A stretch of DNA of 54,331 nucleotides, taken from assembly GCA_029782215.1 (NCBI GenBank), contig JAKOVD010000050.1, positions 1 to 54,331 of the forward strand, given 5' to 3'. The stretch is from Chloroflexota bacterium (GTDB lineage: Bacteria; Chloroflexota; Anaerolineae; J102). Shown here one piece after another: positions 34,303 to 42,699 of the stretch. Under the pieces are notes generated by a model, which was not told where the DNA came from, searched no databases, and saw only the letters and a list, made by a program, of their open reading frames with translations. The position numbers were made by a program, and so were the translations under genes. Position 1 is the stretch's first letter; each line of letters starts with the position of its first letter.

Positions 34303-35181
34303 GTGACCTTCAAGATCCGCCCGCAATTCCTTGTCCTCGCCGGCGCCGTCCTTTGGGGCACGGTGAGCGTGACAGCCAAATACCTCTATGGCCTGGGACA
34401 GATCACACCTCTCTCCCTGGGCTTCCTCCGCCTGCTCGTGGCGGCGCCGCTGCTGGCTCTGCTCAGCCTGCGCCTGGATCGGGGACAGCCCTGGCACTGG
34501 CGGCGCCAGGACCTCATCTGGTGGCTGCTGGCGATGGTGAGCATGGGCGCCTACCAGCTCTTTGTCTTTGCCGCCGTCGAGCGCACTACGGTCACCACCG
34601 CCATCGCCCTGGCCATCTGCACATCCCCGGTGTTGGTGGCGCTGGCGGCGCCCCTTGTCCTGGGCGAACGCTTTCGCCGCCGCACCCTGCGTGCAGGCGC
34701 CCTGGCCATTGCCGGCACGCTCCTGGTGTTGGGCGTGGGCAGCGCCAGCGGCCTGTTCAGCGCCAACTATCTACTCGGCAACCTCCTCGCCATTGGCGCC
34801 GCCGCCTCCTGGGCGACCTACGTCATTGTCGCCAGTCACCTGGTGCGCGACCACAGCGTCACCCGCATCACCTTTCTGACCTTCGCCGGCGCCACGCTGC
34901 TGGTCCTGCCACTGGTGATCCTGCAGGGCCAGCCCATCGTCCTGCCACCCTCCGGCTGGGCGCTCGCCATCTATATCGGCGTCGTGCCCACCGCCCTCTC
35001 CTACTACCTCTATGTGCGCGGCTTGCACGGCACCCCTGCCACCACGGCCGCCTTTCTCACCCTGGCCGAACCGGCGACGGCGGCCCTGCTGGCCGCAATC
35101 ATCTTCGACGAGCGCCTGACCCTCCTGGGTTGGCTCGGCGTTCTGCTGCTCGTCGTTGGCTTGATCGACCTCAACCGCTGA
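34303..35181 (+). CDS. EamA/DMT-family transporter
   Basis: 292 residues, ten transmembrane helices in two EamA repeats (LVLAGAVLWGTVSVTAKYL; LLGNLLAIGAAASWATYVIV), with the typical VPTALSYYLYVRGL and AEPATAALLAAIIFDE segments. The substrate is unknown; RhaT/RarD-type amino acid or metabolite export is common. The GTG at 34303 is chosen because the vapC stop ends at 34301; the frame is open 10 codons upstream from a TTG. It is distinct from the EamA protein at 26639. A cytochrome c gene follows after 12 nt. Confidence 0.87.
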   Translation: MTFKIRPQFLVLAGAVLWGTVSVTAKYLYGLGQITPLSLGFLRLLVAAPLLALLSLRLDRGQPWHWRRQDLIWWLLAMVSMGAYQLFVFAAVERTTVTTAIALAICTSPVLVALAAPLVLGERFRRRTLRAGALAIAGTLLVLGVGSASGLFSANYLLGNLLAIGAAASWATYVIVASHLVRDHSVTRITFLTFAGATLLVLPLVILQGQPIVLPPSGWALAIYIGVVPTALSYYLYVRGLHGTPATTAAFLTLAEPATAALLAAIIFDERLTLLGWLGVLLLVVGLIDLNR

Positions 35182-35193
35182 CTTCTCACCGCC

Positions 35194-35649
35194 ATGACCA
35201 CACCTGCCGCCCGCCCCACCTCCCACCGGTCCCGGCGCCTCTATTTCCTGCTCATTCTGGCCGGCCTGCTCTTCCTGGCAGGCGTCGCCCTCTTTGCGGC
35301 CCGGTTCTCCCGGAGCCGGACCACAGCCGCCGCAGGCCCGATGGCGCAAGGCAGGGTCATCTACGAGACAAGCTGCGCCGGTTGTCATGGTCGCGAGGGG
35401 AAAGGCCTGGGTGTGCCCAATGCGCCACCCCTCAACAGCCGCGGTGAAATCTGGAAGCTGCCTCCCGGCGAGCTGCGCGCGGCTGTATTCGGGGGCACCC
35501 ATGAGGGCATGCCGGCCTTCGGCCAGCGGCTGAGCGAAGCGCAAGTGGATGCCGTCCTGGCCTACATCCAATCCTGGTGGTCGCCTGAACAGCTCTCCAG
35601 CCACCAGGCGGGGGGCCAGCCGGACCCCCCACCCACGGCCACGCCCTAG
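35194..35649 (+). CDS. Membrane-anchored monohaem cytochrome c
   Basis: 151 residues. A basic N-terminus (SHRSRRLYF) and one transmembrane anchor LLILAGLLFLAGVALFAA (about 19-36) place a class I cytochrome domain outside the membrane. The haem site is CAGCH (residues 61-65); the distal Met is likely in EGMPAFGQRL, and LSEAQVDAVLAYIQSWW is the typical C-terminal helix. The tail is Gln/Pro-rich. It may act as an electron carrier of the respiratory chain. It ends 4 nt from the end of the convergent helicase gene. Confidence 0.92.
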   Translation: MTTPAARPTSHRSRRLYFLLILAGLLFLAGVALFAARFSRSRTTAAAGPMAQGRVIYETSCAGCHGREGKGLGVPNAPPLNSRGEIWKLPPGELRAAVFGGTHEGMPAFGQRLSEAQVDAVLAYIQSWWSPEQLSSHQAGGQPDPPPTATP

Positions 35650-35653
35650 CCGC

Positions 35654-38233
35654 TCAGTCCGGCGTGGCCGTCGCCGTGGCCTCCATGCCGGCCAGGGCAG
35701 CGGCCAGCAGCGCCCGTGTCAGCTCCTTGGTATCCCATTCCAGGGCTTCGGCGGTGTCGGACGTGGGACCGATGCAGGCCGGGCAGCCGCGCACACAGGG
35801 GCACAGGGCCAGCACTTCGGCCGCCGCCTGCAGCAGCAAAGGCTGGATCTCAAAGAGACGCTCGGCCAGCCCGATGCCGGCAGGGACACGGTCATAGAGA
35901 AGGAGGGTGGGAAGCGCCGTATGGGCCGACTGCGGGTCGGCATAGGCGCCGAGATCGCTGGGGTCACACATCAGGTGCAGGGGCGCCAGGTTGCCCAGGA
36001 GATAGGCCAGGCCCGCCAGGCCCGACCGCAGCCGGCTGCCGGTCTCCAGGCGCTGGTGGCACGTGCGGCAGAGGGTGCGCAGGTTGTCCAGGCGGTTGGC
36101 CTCCAGGTAAGCCAGGTTGAGGCCACGCCGGTAGCCGAAGCTGCGGAACGGCCGGACATGGTGGACATCGTGCTGGCGGCCATTCCGCTCGGACGCGCCG
36201 CATTGGGTGCAGCGGTAGCCATCACGCGCCCGGGCCAGGTCGCGCTGTTCCGGCCAGTTGGGGCCGTAGTCATTGGGATCGCTCTGCCACAATCCCCGCT
36301 GCCGGAGGGCGTCGACCAGCGGCTCGGCGAAGCTGAGCCAGTAGGCGCTCGTCTGCAGCACCGACTCCGGCAGGTCGACCTCGCCGTAGCCCAACGTCTC
36401 ATGCGTCCAGCGCTTGACCCGGCGGTAGCCGCTTGTCTGCGAGCGCACCTCCACATCGCCGTACCCCTTGACCAGGTCTCCCTCGACCACCTGCTGGTGG
36501 GTGGCAAGCACCTCGACATCCGTGGTCGACGTCGACTCGGTGTAGTAGTCGACCTCAACCGGCTGCACATAGGCATGCCCTTTGTCCCAATCCAGCCGGT
36601 TGACGAGATAGGTCTGGCCCTCGTGCAGATAGACGGCGCCTTCGTAGAGCAGCATCGGCGCCGCCTCGCGCTCGAGTTCGCCGATGGTGCGCGGCCCCTC
36701 CTCCGCCGCAGCCGGCTGAGCCATGATCACCACCGGATCGGCCGACGCCGTGCGCAGGCTGACGCTCTGCGCCGGATAGGCGCTGTCCATCCAGTACCAG
36801 CGGTCGTCGATCTGCTGCACTTCCCCCTCGCTGGCCAGCATGCGCAGCAGCTCGTCGGTGAAAGCGACACCGCCGAACGGCTCGTCCGCGCCGAAGGGAA
36901 GCTCGAAAGCGGCACAACGCAGGTGGTTGACCAGGATCACCAGGTTGTCGGGATTGGTCAGGGCATGCTCAGGACTGCGGCCAAAGAAGAAGTCAGGGTG
37001 CTGGATGAGATACTGGTCGAGCGCCTCGGCGCTGGCGATCAGGACGGCCATGCTGGCATCCTGGCGGCGGCCGGCGCGGCCTGTCTGCTGCCAGGTGCTG
37101 GCGATGGTGCCGGGAAACCCCGTAAGCACCGCCGCCTGCAGATGGCCGATGTCGATGCCCAGCTCCAGGGCATTGGTAGCCACTACGGCTTCGATGGCTC
37201 CTTCGCGTAGACCTGCTTCGATGGTGCGCCGTTCCGCCGCCAGGTAGCCGCCGCGATAGCCGCGGACGGCGGCGGGATCGCCTCCCTGCTGCCGGTAGGC
37301 CTCGCGCAGATAGGTTAGCAGCAGCTCGGTGCGCAGGCGGGAGCGGGCAAAGAGAATCGTCTGGACACGCGCCTGCAGCAGGCGCAGCCCGATGCGTTCC
37401 GCTTCCAGCAGGCTGCTGCGCCGCAGCCCGAGATCGGGATCGATCAGGGGTGGGTTGTAGAACAGAAAGTGCCGGGCGCCGGTGGGCGCCCCATTGTCGT
37501 TGACCAGGGTCACCGGCGCTTCCACCAGGCGTTGGGCATGTTCCTGGGGGTTGGCGATGGTCGCCGAGGTCAGCAGGAACTGCGGATCGGCGCCGTAGAA
37601 CCGGGCGATGCGCCGCAGCCGCCGCAGGACGTTGGCCATGTGCGAGCCGAACACGCCGCGGTAGGCGTGGATTTCGTCGATGACGACCACGCGCAGCCCG
37701 CGCCAGAACTCGCTCCACTGGGGGTGGTGCGGCAGGATGCCCGTGTGAAGCATGTCCGGGTTGCTGAGCACCAGGCGGGCGCCCTCGCGGATACGCTTGC
37801 GCTGCGCCTGGGGAGTGTCGCCATCATAGACGGCGACCCGGATGTCGGCCTGCAGCGATTCCACCCAGCCGTGCAGCTCCACGAGCTGGTCCTGGGCCAG
37901 CGCCTTCGTGGGAAAAAGGTAGAGGGCGCGCGCCCGCGGCTCGTTCAGGAGGATGTGCAGGGCGGGCAGGTTGTAGCAGAGGGTCTTGCCCGATGCCGTT
38001 GGCGTCACCGTCACCACATGGTCCCCGGCCAGCGCCGCCGCCACCGCCTGGGCCTGGTGGACATAGGGCAGATAGATGCCCCGCTGCTGCAGGGCCATCG
38101 GCAAGCGCCAATCGAGTTTCGCCGGGTAGGGCGCATAGCGGGGCGGCCGCGGTGGCGCCTCCCGCCAGGCCGTCACGTTGCGCAGGAAGCCGGCATCGAG
38201 CCGTAGTTCGTGTAGTAGCGCATCCAGGGACAT
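35654..38233 (-). CDS. DEAD/DEAH helicase with DUF1998-type C-terminus (MrfA-like) and inserted HNH motif
   Basis: 859 residues. SF2 helicase core: Q-type region, PTASGKTL (Walker A near residue 81), DEIHAY near 185, LTSATIANP, and ALELGIDIGHLQAAVLTGFPG with QTGRAGRR. This, with the C-terminal cysteine cluster CPCVRGCPACIG near 815, matches MrfA/YprA-like DNA-repair helicases. Between them (about 677-730) is a complete HNH-like zinc motif: GYRCTQCGASER, HDVHHVRPF and LCRTCHQRLE. Whether it cleaves DNA is unknown. The start at 38233 (MSLDALLHELR) is chosen; the open frame upstream to 38788 is antisense to the NlpC/P60 gene. Confidence 0.9.
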   Translation of the reverse strand: MSLDALLHELRLDAGFLRNVTAWREAPPRPPRYAPYPAKLDWRLPMALQQRGIYLPYVHQAQAVAAALAGDHVVTVTPTASGKTLCYNLPALHILLNEPRARALYLFPTKALAQDQLVELHGWVESLQADIRVAVYDGDTPQAQRKRIREGARLVLSNPDMLHTGILPHHPQWSEFWRGLRVVVIDEIHAYRGVFGSHMANVLRRLRRIARFYGADPQFLLTSATIANPQEHAQRLVEAPVTLVNDNGAPTGARHFLFYNPPLIDPDLGLRRSSLLEAERIGLRLLQARVQTILFARSRLRTELLLTYLREAYRQQGGDPAAVRGYRGGYLAAERRTIEAGLREGAIEAVVATNALELGIDIGHLQAAVLTGFPGTIASTWQQTGRAGRRQDASMAVLIASAEALDQYLIQHPDFFFGRSPEHALTNPDNLVILVNHLRCAAFELPFGADEPFGGVAFTDELLRMLASEGEVQQIDDRWYWMDSAYPAQSVSLRTASADPVVIMAQPAAAEEGPRTIGELEREAAPMLLYEGAVYLHEGQTYLVNRLDWDKGHAYVQPVEVDYYTESTSTTDVEVLATHQQVVEGDLVKGYGDVEVRSQTSGYRRVKRWTHETLGYGEVDLPESVLQTSAYWLSFAEPLVDALRQRGLWQSDPNDYGPNWPEQRDLARARDGYRCTQCGASERNGRQHDVHHVRPFRSFGYRRGLNLAYLEANRLDNLRTLCRTCHQRLETGSRLRSGLAGLAYLLGNLAPLHLMCDPSDLGAYADPQSAHTALPTLLLYDRVPAGIGLAERLFEIQPLLLQAAAEVLALCPCVRGCPACIGPTSDTAEALEWDTKELTRALLAAALAGMEATATATPD

Positions 38234-38337
38234 ACCAGTGCAGTATGCGCCCCCCAGGTCAGAGATGCAACAAGCTGGGAACGCCGAGCCCCAGCTCGGC
38301 CCCGCGCGCCCCTCCCGCCAATCCAATCTCCGTCCGA

Positions 38338-38366
38338 TTGGCGGCGCCCCTCGCTTGCGGGATAAT
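38338..38366 (+). promoter_or_regulatory. Promoter of the NlpC/P60 gene
   Basis: -35 TTGGCG (38338-38343), 17-nt spacer and -10 GATAAT (38361-38366), 28 nt before the first possible start (38395) and 54 nt before the ATG at 38421. It lies in the divergent gap with the helicase gene. Confidence 0.6.
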
Positions 38367-38420
38367 ACCGCCACGGCCCCTCCTGCAGTCTCCATGCTTG
38401 CGGAACCCGTTCCACCCTCC

Positions 38421-39449
38421 ATGACCACGATTGACTCCCTTCGCGCCGCCCTTGCCGAGATCACCCTTCCCTTCGGCGATGAGCGCACGCACCTCTGCCG
38501 CCTGGATGTGGCCGCATTCACCGGCAAGCGCTGTGTTCTCAACGGAACCGTGCTCGACGTCGACACCGGCGCCGCGGTCCTCCTCGCCCTGGCAGCGCGC
38601 TTTCCGTCGCTCACCTTCGACACGGCCGCCGTGCGCATCCTGCGCCGCGGCGAACCCCGCTGGCTGACCGTGGTCACGAACCTGACCAGCCTGCACCGAG
38701 ACCCCTCCTTCCTGGCCGAGCCCCTCACCTCCCTTCTCAACGGCTGGCGCGTCGAAGTTCTGGCCGAGGAGGACCTTTGGGCCTTCATCCGCCTCAGCGA
38801 TGGCTACCTGGGTTGGGCCTACCTGCCCTACCTGGCCGGCGTCGCGCCGCCCGCCGCCAACCATGTCGTGACGGACCCGCTGGCGGTGCTGCACGCAGCC
38901 GCCGCCGACAGCAGCCCGATCACCGGGCGCGTGCTGGCGGGGACAACCGTGAGCGTTATCGGCCAGGAAGCCGGCTGGGCGCAGCTTGCCCTGGCGGGCT
39001 GCGCTTCCGGCTGGGTCCCGGCAGCCAGCCTGCGCGGTCTTACGGCTCAACCGCCCACCACCGCCGGCATCCGCCAACAGATGGCCGCCGACGCCCTGCG
39101 CTTCGTGGGCACACCTTACCTTTGGGGCGGCGGCTCCGCCTGTGGCAGCGACTGCTCCGGCTTCGTGCAGGTCGTGCACCGGCTTTCAGGCCTGACCATC
39201 CCCCGTGACGCCGACATGCAGCTCGGCGCCGCCCATCCGGCAGCGCCGCCCTTCCAGCCTGGCGACCTGCTCTTCTTCGGCGGCAGCGGCGCTTATCGTT
39301 CCATCTCCCACGTGGGGATGAGACTGGGGGACTGGGACATCGTTCACGCGTCGCGGGCGCGCAACGGCATCTACGTCGATGACGTCCAGGCCGTCGCCCA
39401 CCTGCGGGATGCCTTCCTCGGCGCCGCCACGTTCCTTGGCGCCGCCTGA
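38421..39449 (+). CDS. NlpC/P60 family peptidase with SH3-like domains
   Basis: About 342 residues. The C-terminal NlpC/P60 cysteine peptidase has GTPYLWGGGSACGSDCSG with the catalytic Cys near residue 245, PGDLLFFGG, ISHVGMRLGD with the catalytic His near 297 and DIVHASRA. The N-terminal part holds two SH3b-like segments (LRIL... not named here; WRVEVLAEEDLWAFIRLSDG and VSVIGQEAGWAQLALAG) that bind cell-wall peptides in relatives. Such enzymes cut gamma-D-Glu-diaminoacid bonds in peptidoglycan peptides. No signal peptide is visible, so it may act on imported cell-wall peptides in the cytoplasm. The alternative start at 38395 would add MLAEPVPPS. Confidence 0.88.
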   Translation: MTTIDSLRAALAEITLPFGDERTHLCRLDVAAFTGKRCVLNGTVLDVDTGAAVLLALAARFPSLTFDTAAVRILRRGEPRWLTVVTNLTSLHRDPSFLAEPLTSLLNGWRVEVLAEEDLWAFIRLSDGYLGWAYLPYLAGVAPPAANHVVTDPLAVLHAAAADSSPITGRVLAGTTVSVIGQEAGWAQLALAGCASGWVPAASLRGLTAQPPTTAGIRQQMAADALRFVGTPYLWGGGSACGSDCSGFVQVVHRLSGLTIPRDADMQLGAAHPAAPPFQPGDLLFFGGSGAYRSISHVGMRLGDWDIVHASRARNGIYVDDVQAVAHLRDAFLGAATFLGAA

Positions 39450-39468
39450 CCCCTTTACGGCCCGCAGG

Positions 39469-40581
39469 ATGGACGCCATGACCGCCTTCGCTCTCGCAAG
39501 CCCGCCAGGGCCGCGCGTCCTGATCGACGGCAGTTGGCGCGACTACTTTGCCGGCACCGGCTACCTGGGTCTGCAGGGGCATCCGGCCATCGTCCGGGCG
39601 GGGATCGAGGCCCTGGAACGCTACGGCCTCACCACGGCCACCTCGCGTGGCGGCTACGGCGAGCACGAGGCCTTTCGGGCAGTGGAGGCGGCCGCAAGCC
39701 GCTTCTGGGACGTCGAACGGGCGATCTATGTCCCGTCAGCCTATCTGGGCAATGCTATTCTGCTGCAGGGGCTGCGGCCGGACTACGATCGCGTCTTCAT
39801 CGACGAAGCCAGCCACTACAGCGCCTGGGATGGGGCCCGCACCGCCGGGGCCCCCCTTGTCCCCTTTCACCACCGCGACCCGGAGGACCTTGAGCGCCAG
39901 CTCAAGACACACCTGCTGCCGCGGGAACGCCCCCTGGTCATCAGCGATGGCGTCTTCCCCATCTCCGGCGCCATCGCGCCCGCACTCGCCTTTCTTGACG
40001 TGCTCGCCCCCTTCGACGGCGGCATGCTCTGTCTTGACGATGCCCACGCCTCAGGGGTGTTGGGCGCCCACGGCCGCGGTGTGCTTGACCACTTCCAGAT
40101 CGTCAGTGATCGCTGCCATGCCACCCACACCCTCAGCAAGGCGCTGGGAGGCTACGGGGGGATTCTCCCCGGCTCCGCCAGCTTCGTCGCCGCCTTGAAC
40201 CGCTTATCGGCCATCTCCATCGCTGCCAGCCCCCCACCAGTGCCCGCCGCCCAGGCCTCCGCAGCCGCCCTCGCCCTGGCCAGCGCCGAACCGGAAAGGC
40301 GGCATCGCCTGTGGGCGAATGTCGCCCACGCCCGCGCGGCGTTCCGGGTGTTGGGCTGGTCCCTTAACGACAGCCCGGCGCCCATCCTCTGTCTCGGCGC
40401 TCGCCCCGGCCTTGACCTGGCGCATATCCAGCGCCAGCTCTTCGCCCGCGACCTGTGCGTCGCCCACGTCACCCGCTACAGCAGCGCTCCCCCTGGCGGC
40501 GCCCTCCGCATCGCCATCTTTGCCACCCACACCATGGAGCAGATCGACCGGCTTGCCGCCGAAGTCGCAGGATTGCTGTGA
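39469..40581 (+). CDS. Alpha-oxoamine synthase-like PLP enzyme (BioF/KBL family)
   Basis: 370 residues. Fold-type I enzyme with the family pattern: YLGLQGHPAIVRAGIEAL, TATSRGGYGEHEAFRAVEAA, FIDEASHYSAWDGAR, ISDGVFPISGAIAP, LDDAHASGVLGAHGRG (Asp and His of the cofactor site) and HTLSKALGGYGG with the PLP lysine near residue 225. The family condenses acyl-CoA with an amino acid (8-amino-7-oxononanoate, 2-amino-3-ketobutyrate or sphingoid base). The active-site signatures are clear, the substrate is not. It sits 19 nt after the NlpC/P60 gene, so cell-wall amino acid recycling is a possible link. A second ATG at 39478 has a better-placed AGGA. Confidence 0.83.
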   Translation: MDAMTAFALASPPGPRVLIDGSWRDYFAGTGYLGLQGHPAIVRAGIEALERYGLTTATSRGGYGEHEAFRAVEAAASRFWDVERAIYVPSAYLGNAILLQGLRPDYDRVFIDEASHYSAWDGARTAGAPLVPFHHRDPEDLERQLKTHLLPRERPLVISDGVFPISGAIAPALAFLDVLAPFDGGMLCLDDAHASGVLGAHGRGVLDHFQIVSDRCHATHTLSKALGGYGGILPGSASFVAALNRLSAISIAASPPPVPAAQASAAALALASAEPERRHRLWANVAHARAAFRVLGWSLNDSPAPILCLGARPGLDLAHIQRQLFARDLCVAHVTRYSSAPPGGALRIAIFATHTMEQIDRLAAEVAGLL

Positions 40582-40678
40582 GGTAGTGAGGCCGCGTGTC
40601 GGGATCGTGAGACGTGTTGTGTCTTGCGCGACCAGCAACACAGGGATCAAGCATTTGCTACCTGCTGGCTGCTATCTG

Positions 40679-41743
40679 CTACTTCATGCCCAGGCCGTGG
40701 CGCAGGAAGGGATTGATGAGCGCCTGCACGACATCCAGCACGAGCATGATCAGCGCCACTCCGATGACGGAGTAGACGGCAAAGCCCAGGGCCATCGGGG
40801 TGTCGGGCACATTCCCCAGGGAGTTGATGATGAGATCGGAAACGCCGGGATAGTTGAACACCGACTCGATGACATAGACGCCCGTCACCAGGGACGCGGC
40901 CGTCAGCGCTGTGCTGGTCAAGGCCGGGGCGGCGGCGTTCGGAAAGACATGGCGCCACGCCACCTGCCTGGAGGGCAGGCCGCGCGCCTGCGCCGCCGTC
41001 ACGTATTCCCTGTGCGTTTCCTCGACCACACTGGCCCGGGTCAGGCGTGTGAGCAGCGCCCAATAGGCCACCGCCAGCGTGAACGCCGGCAAGAACAGGT
41101 GCCGCAGCGCATCGAGAGTGACATCCAGACGGCCGTTGAGCAGCCCATCGAGGGTGAGAAATCCCGTGAACGACCGGAAGGACTCAGAACGCATGATGGC
41201 TGCGGCTTCGCTGCTCTGGCGCCCCAGCAAAAACCAGTGCAGCCCCACGTAGAAGACGGAGATCAGGACCAAACCCAGGATAAACGGAGGAATGGCGCCG
41301 CCGACGTAGGCGGTGAAGCGCACCAGGCGGTCGCCAGGTCGGCCCTCCCGCCAGCCGGCAAACATGCCGGCGGCCAACCCGACCGGGATGAACAGCAGCA
41401 GCGCCAGGGCCGCCAGCTCGACCGTAGCCGCCGAGCGCTGCATGAGCAGGGTGAAGACGTCGGCGCGGAAGATAGGGCTCCAGCCCCACTCCCCCCGCAC
41501 AAGACGCCCCAGCCAGCGCCCATACTGAAGAGGATAGGGATCCTTGAGCCCGTGCTGCCTGATGACACTGTTGAGAAAGTTCTGCTCCTGGTCCGGCGGC
41601 AGGTTGGGACGCGTCCGGGTGGACATGTAGAGCCGCGCCCGCGCTTCCGGCGGCGCCAGCATCGTGATGGCGTACAGGACGGCCGTGATGAGCACGAAGG
41701 AGATGACGATGGCAGCCGTTCGCCGCAGCAGGAAGATCAGCAC
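40679..41743 (-). CDS. Peptide-type ABC transporter permease, DppB/OppB family (second pair)
   Basis: 354 residues. N-terminal helix LIFLLRRTAAIVISFVLITA, a large extracytoplasmic loop (including RLYMSTRTRPNLPPDQEQ) typical of DppB, then five helices ending PFLRHGLGMK. The cytoplasmic EAA-like loop is EYVTAAQARGLPSRQVAWRHVFPNA. It forms a heterodimer with the DppC-like protein encoded just upstream (9-nt gap). This is the last gene of the long minus-strand transport cluster and converges with the alpha-oxoamine synthase gene. The first permease pair (44658-46781) has different sequences, so two channels may share one binding protein and ATPase pair. Confidence 0.88.
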   Translation of the reverse strand: MLIFLLRRTAAIVISFVLITAVLYAITMLAPPEARARLYMSTRTRPNLPPDQEQNFLNSVIRQHGLKDPYPLQYGRWLGRLVRGEWGWSPIFRADVFTLLMQRSAATVELAALALLLFIPVGLAAGMFAGWREGRPGDRLVRFTAYVGGAIPPFILGLVLISVFYVGLHWFLLGRQSSEAAAIMRSESFRSFTGFLTLDGLLNGRLDVTLDALRHLFLPAFTLAVAYWALLTRLTRASVVEETHREYVTAAQARGLPSRQVAWRHVFPNAAAPALTSTALTAASLVTGVYVIESVFNYPGVSDLIINSLGNVPDTPMALGFAVYSVIGVALIMLVLDVVQALINPFLRHGLGMK

Positions 41744-41752
41744 GACGGTTCC

Positions 41753-42676
41753 TCAGCGTTTGCGAGCAGCCCGGCGCGGGTTCATGGCGTCGTTCAGGCC
41801 GTCGCCGAGCAGGTTCCAACCCAGCGCAAAGAGAATCAAGGCCAGGCACACGGGCAGGTAGGTCCACCAGTAGCGCAAAGGGTTGCCGCTGCCGCCGATG
41901 ACCCAGGGCCGGCTCAGCCTGAGCAGCATCCCCCACTCGGTGACTTTGGACAGGCCGATAAAGGCGAATGCAGTTTCCAGGACCAGGAAGGCGCCCACGT
42001 CGCGCGCCATGAGGACGACGGCAGGGGGCAAGGCATTCGGCAGCAAATGGCGGGTGAGGATGCGGCCCTGGCCCGCACCCAGAACCCTGGCCGCTTCCAC
42101 GTACTCGCTCTCCCGCAACCGCAGCATGTTGGCGTTGATTAGTCGGGCGTAGGCCATCCACGAGAAGAGCACGAAGGTGATGATGACGGGGTCGAGCAGC
42201 GCCAGCATCCGCTGGAACGGCGTGATCTCACCCTCGGTCAAAGGACCCGGCACCAGGCTGTTGAACAGCCACAGGCCGGCAATGATCGGGAACATCAGAA
42301 AGGCATCCGTCAGCCGCATCAGGACGTCATTGGTTCGCCTCCCTGCCACACCGCCCACGGCGCCGACCACGATGCCGAACCCCGCCGTGCACACGGTCAC
42401 GATGAGCCCAAAGCGCAGCGCCGACCGCGTACCCCATACCAGCGAATAATAGACGTCGATCTGGCCCGTCTCCGTGCCCAGTGGTGCAGCCGGGCTGGGC
42501 GGCTTGGGCACCTTGTCATAGGGTTTGCCCACCACCTGGTAGGGCGCCGGGTTGCCCGGATCGGCAGGCGGGGCCAGCAGGGGAGCAGCCAGCGCCACGA
42601 TCAGGAAGCCGGCGACGATGATCGCCCCGGCCAACGTCTGCCCGTTGGCCAGCCAACGCTTCAGCCTCCTGGACAT
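41753..42676 (-). CDS. Peptide-type ABC transporter permease, DppC/OppC family (second pair)
   Basis: 307 residues. A short N-terminus (MSRRLKRWLANGQT), first helix AGAIIVAGFLIVALAAPLLA, the DppC-type loop PADPGNPAPYQVVGKP and PLGTETGQIDVYYSLVWGTR, then the TM block with the EAA loop EYVEAARVLGAGQGRILTRHLLPNA and the end LGDGLNDAMNPR, all standard for OppC. It pairs with the downstream DppB-like gene. Upstream is the cytochrome c gene (23 nt), a very unusual neighbour for a permease. Confidence 0.88.
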   Translation of the reverse strand: MSRRLKRWLANGQTLAGAIIVAGFLIVALAAPLLAPPADPGNPAPYQVVGKPYDKVPKPPSPAAPLGTETGQIDVYYSLVWGTRSALRFGLIVTVCTAGFGIVVGAVGGVAGRRTNDVLMRLTDAFLMFPIIAGLWLFNSLVPGPLTEGEITPFQRMLALLDPVIITFVLFSWMAYARLINANMLRLRESEYVEAARVLGAGQGRILTRHLLPNALPPAVVLMARDVGAFLVLETAFAFIGLSKVTEWGMLLRLSRPWVIGGSGNPLRYWWTYLPVCLALILFALGWNLLGDGLNDAMNPRRAARKR

Positions 42677-42699
42677 GGTTCAGCCCGCAACATGCAGAC

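Noticed and set aside
38234..38788. An N-terminal extension of the helicase by 185 residues.
   Set aside because: The frame is antisense to the NlpC/P60 gene and to its promoter; the helicase starts sensibly at 38233.
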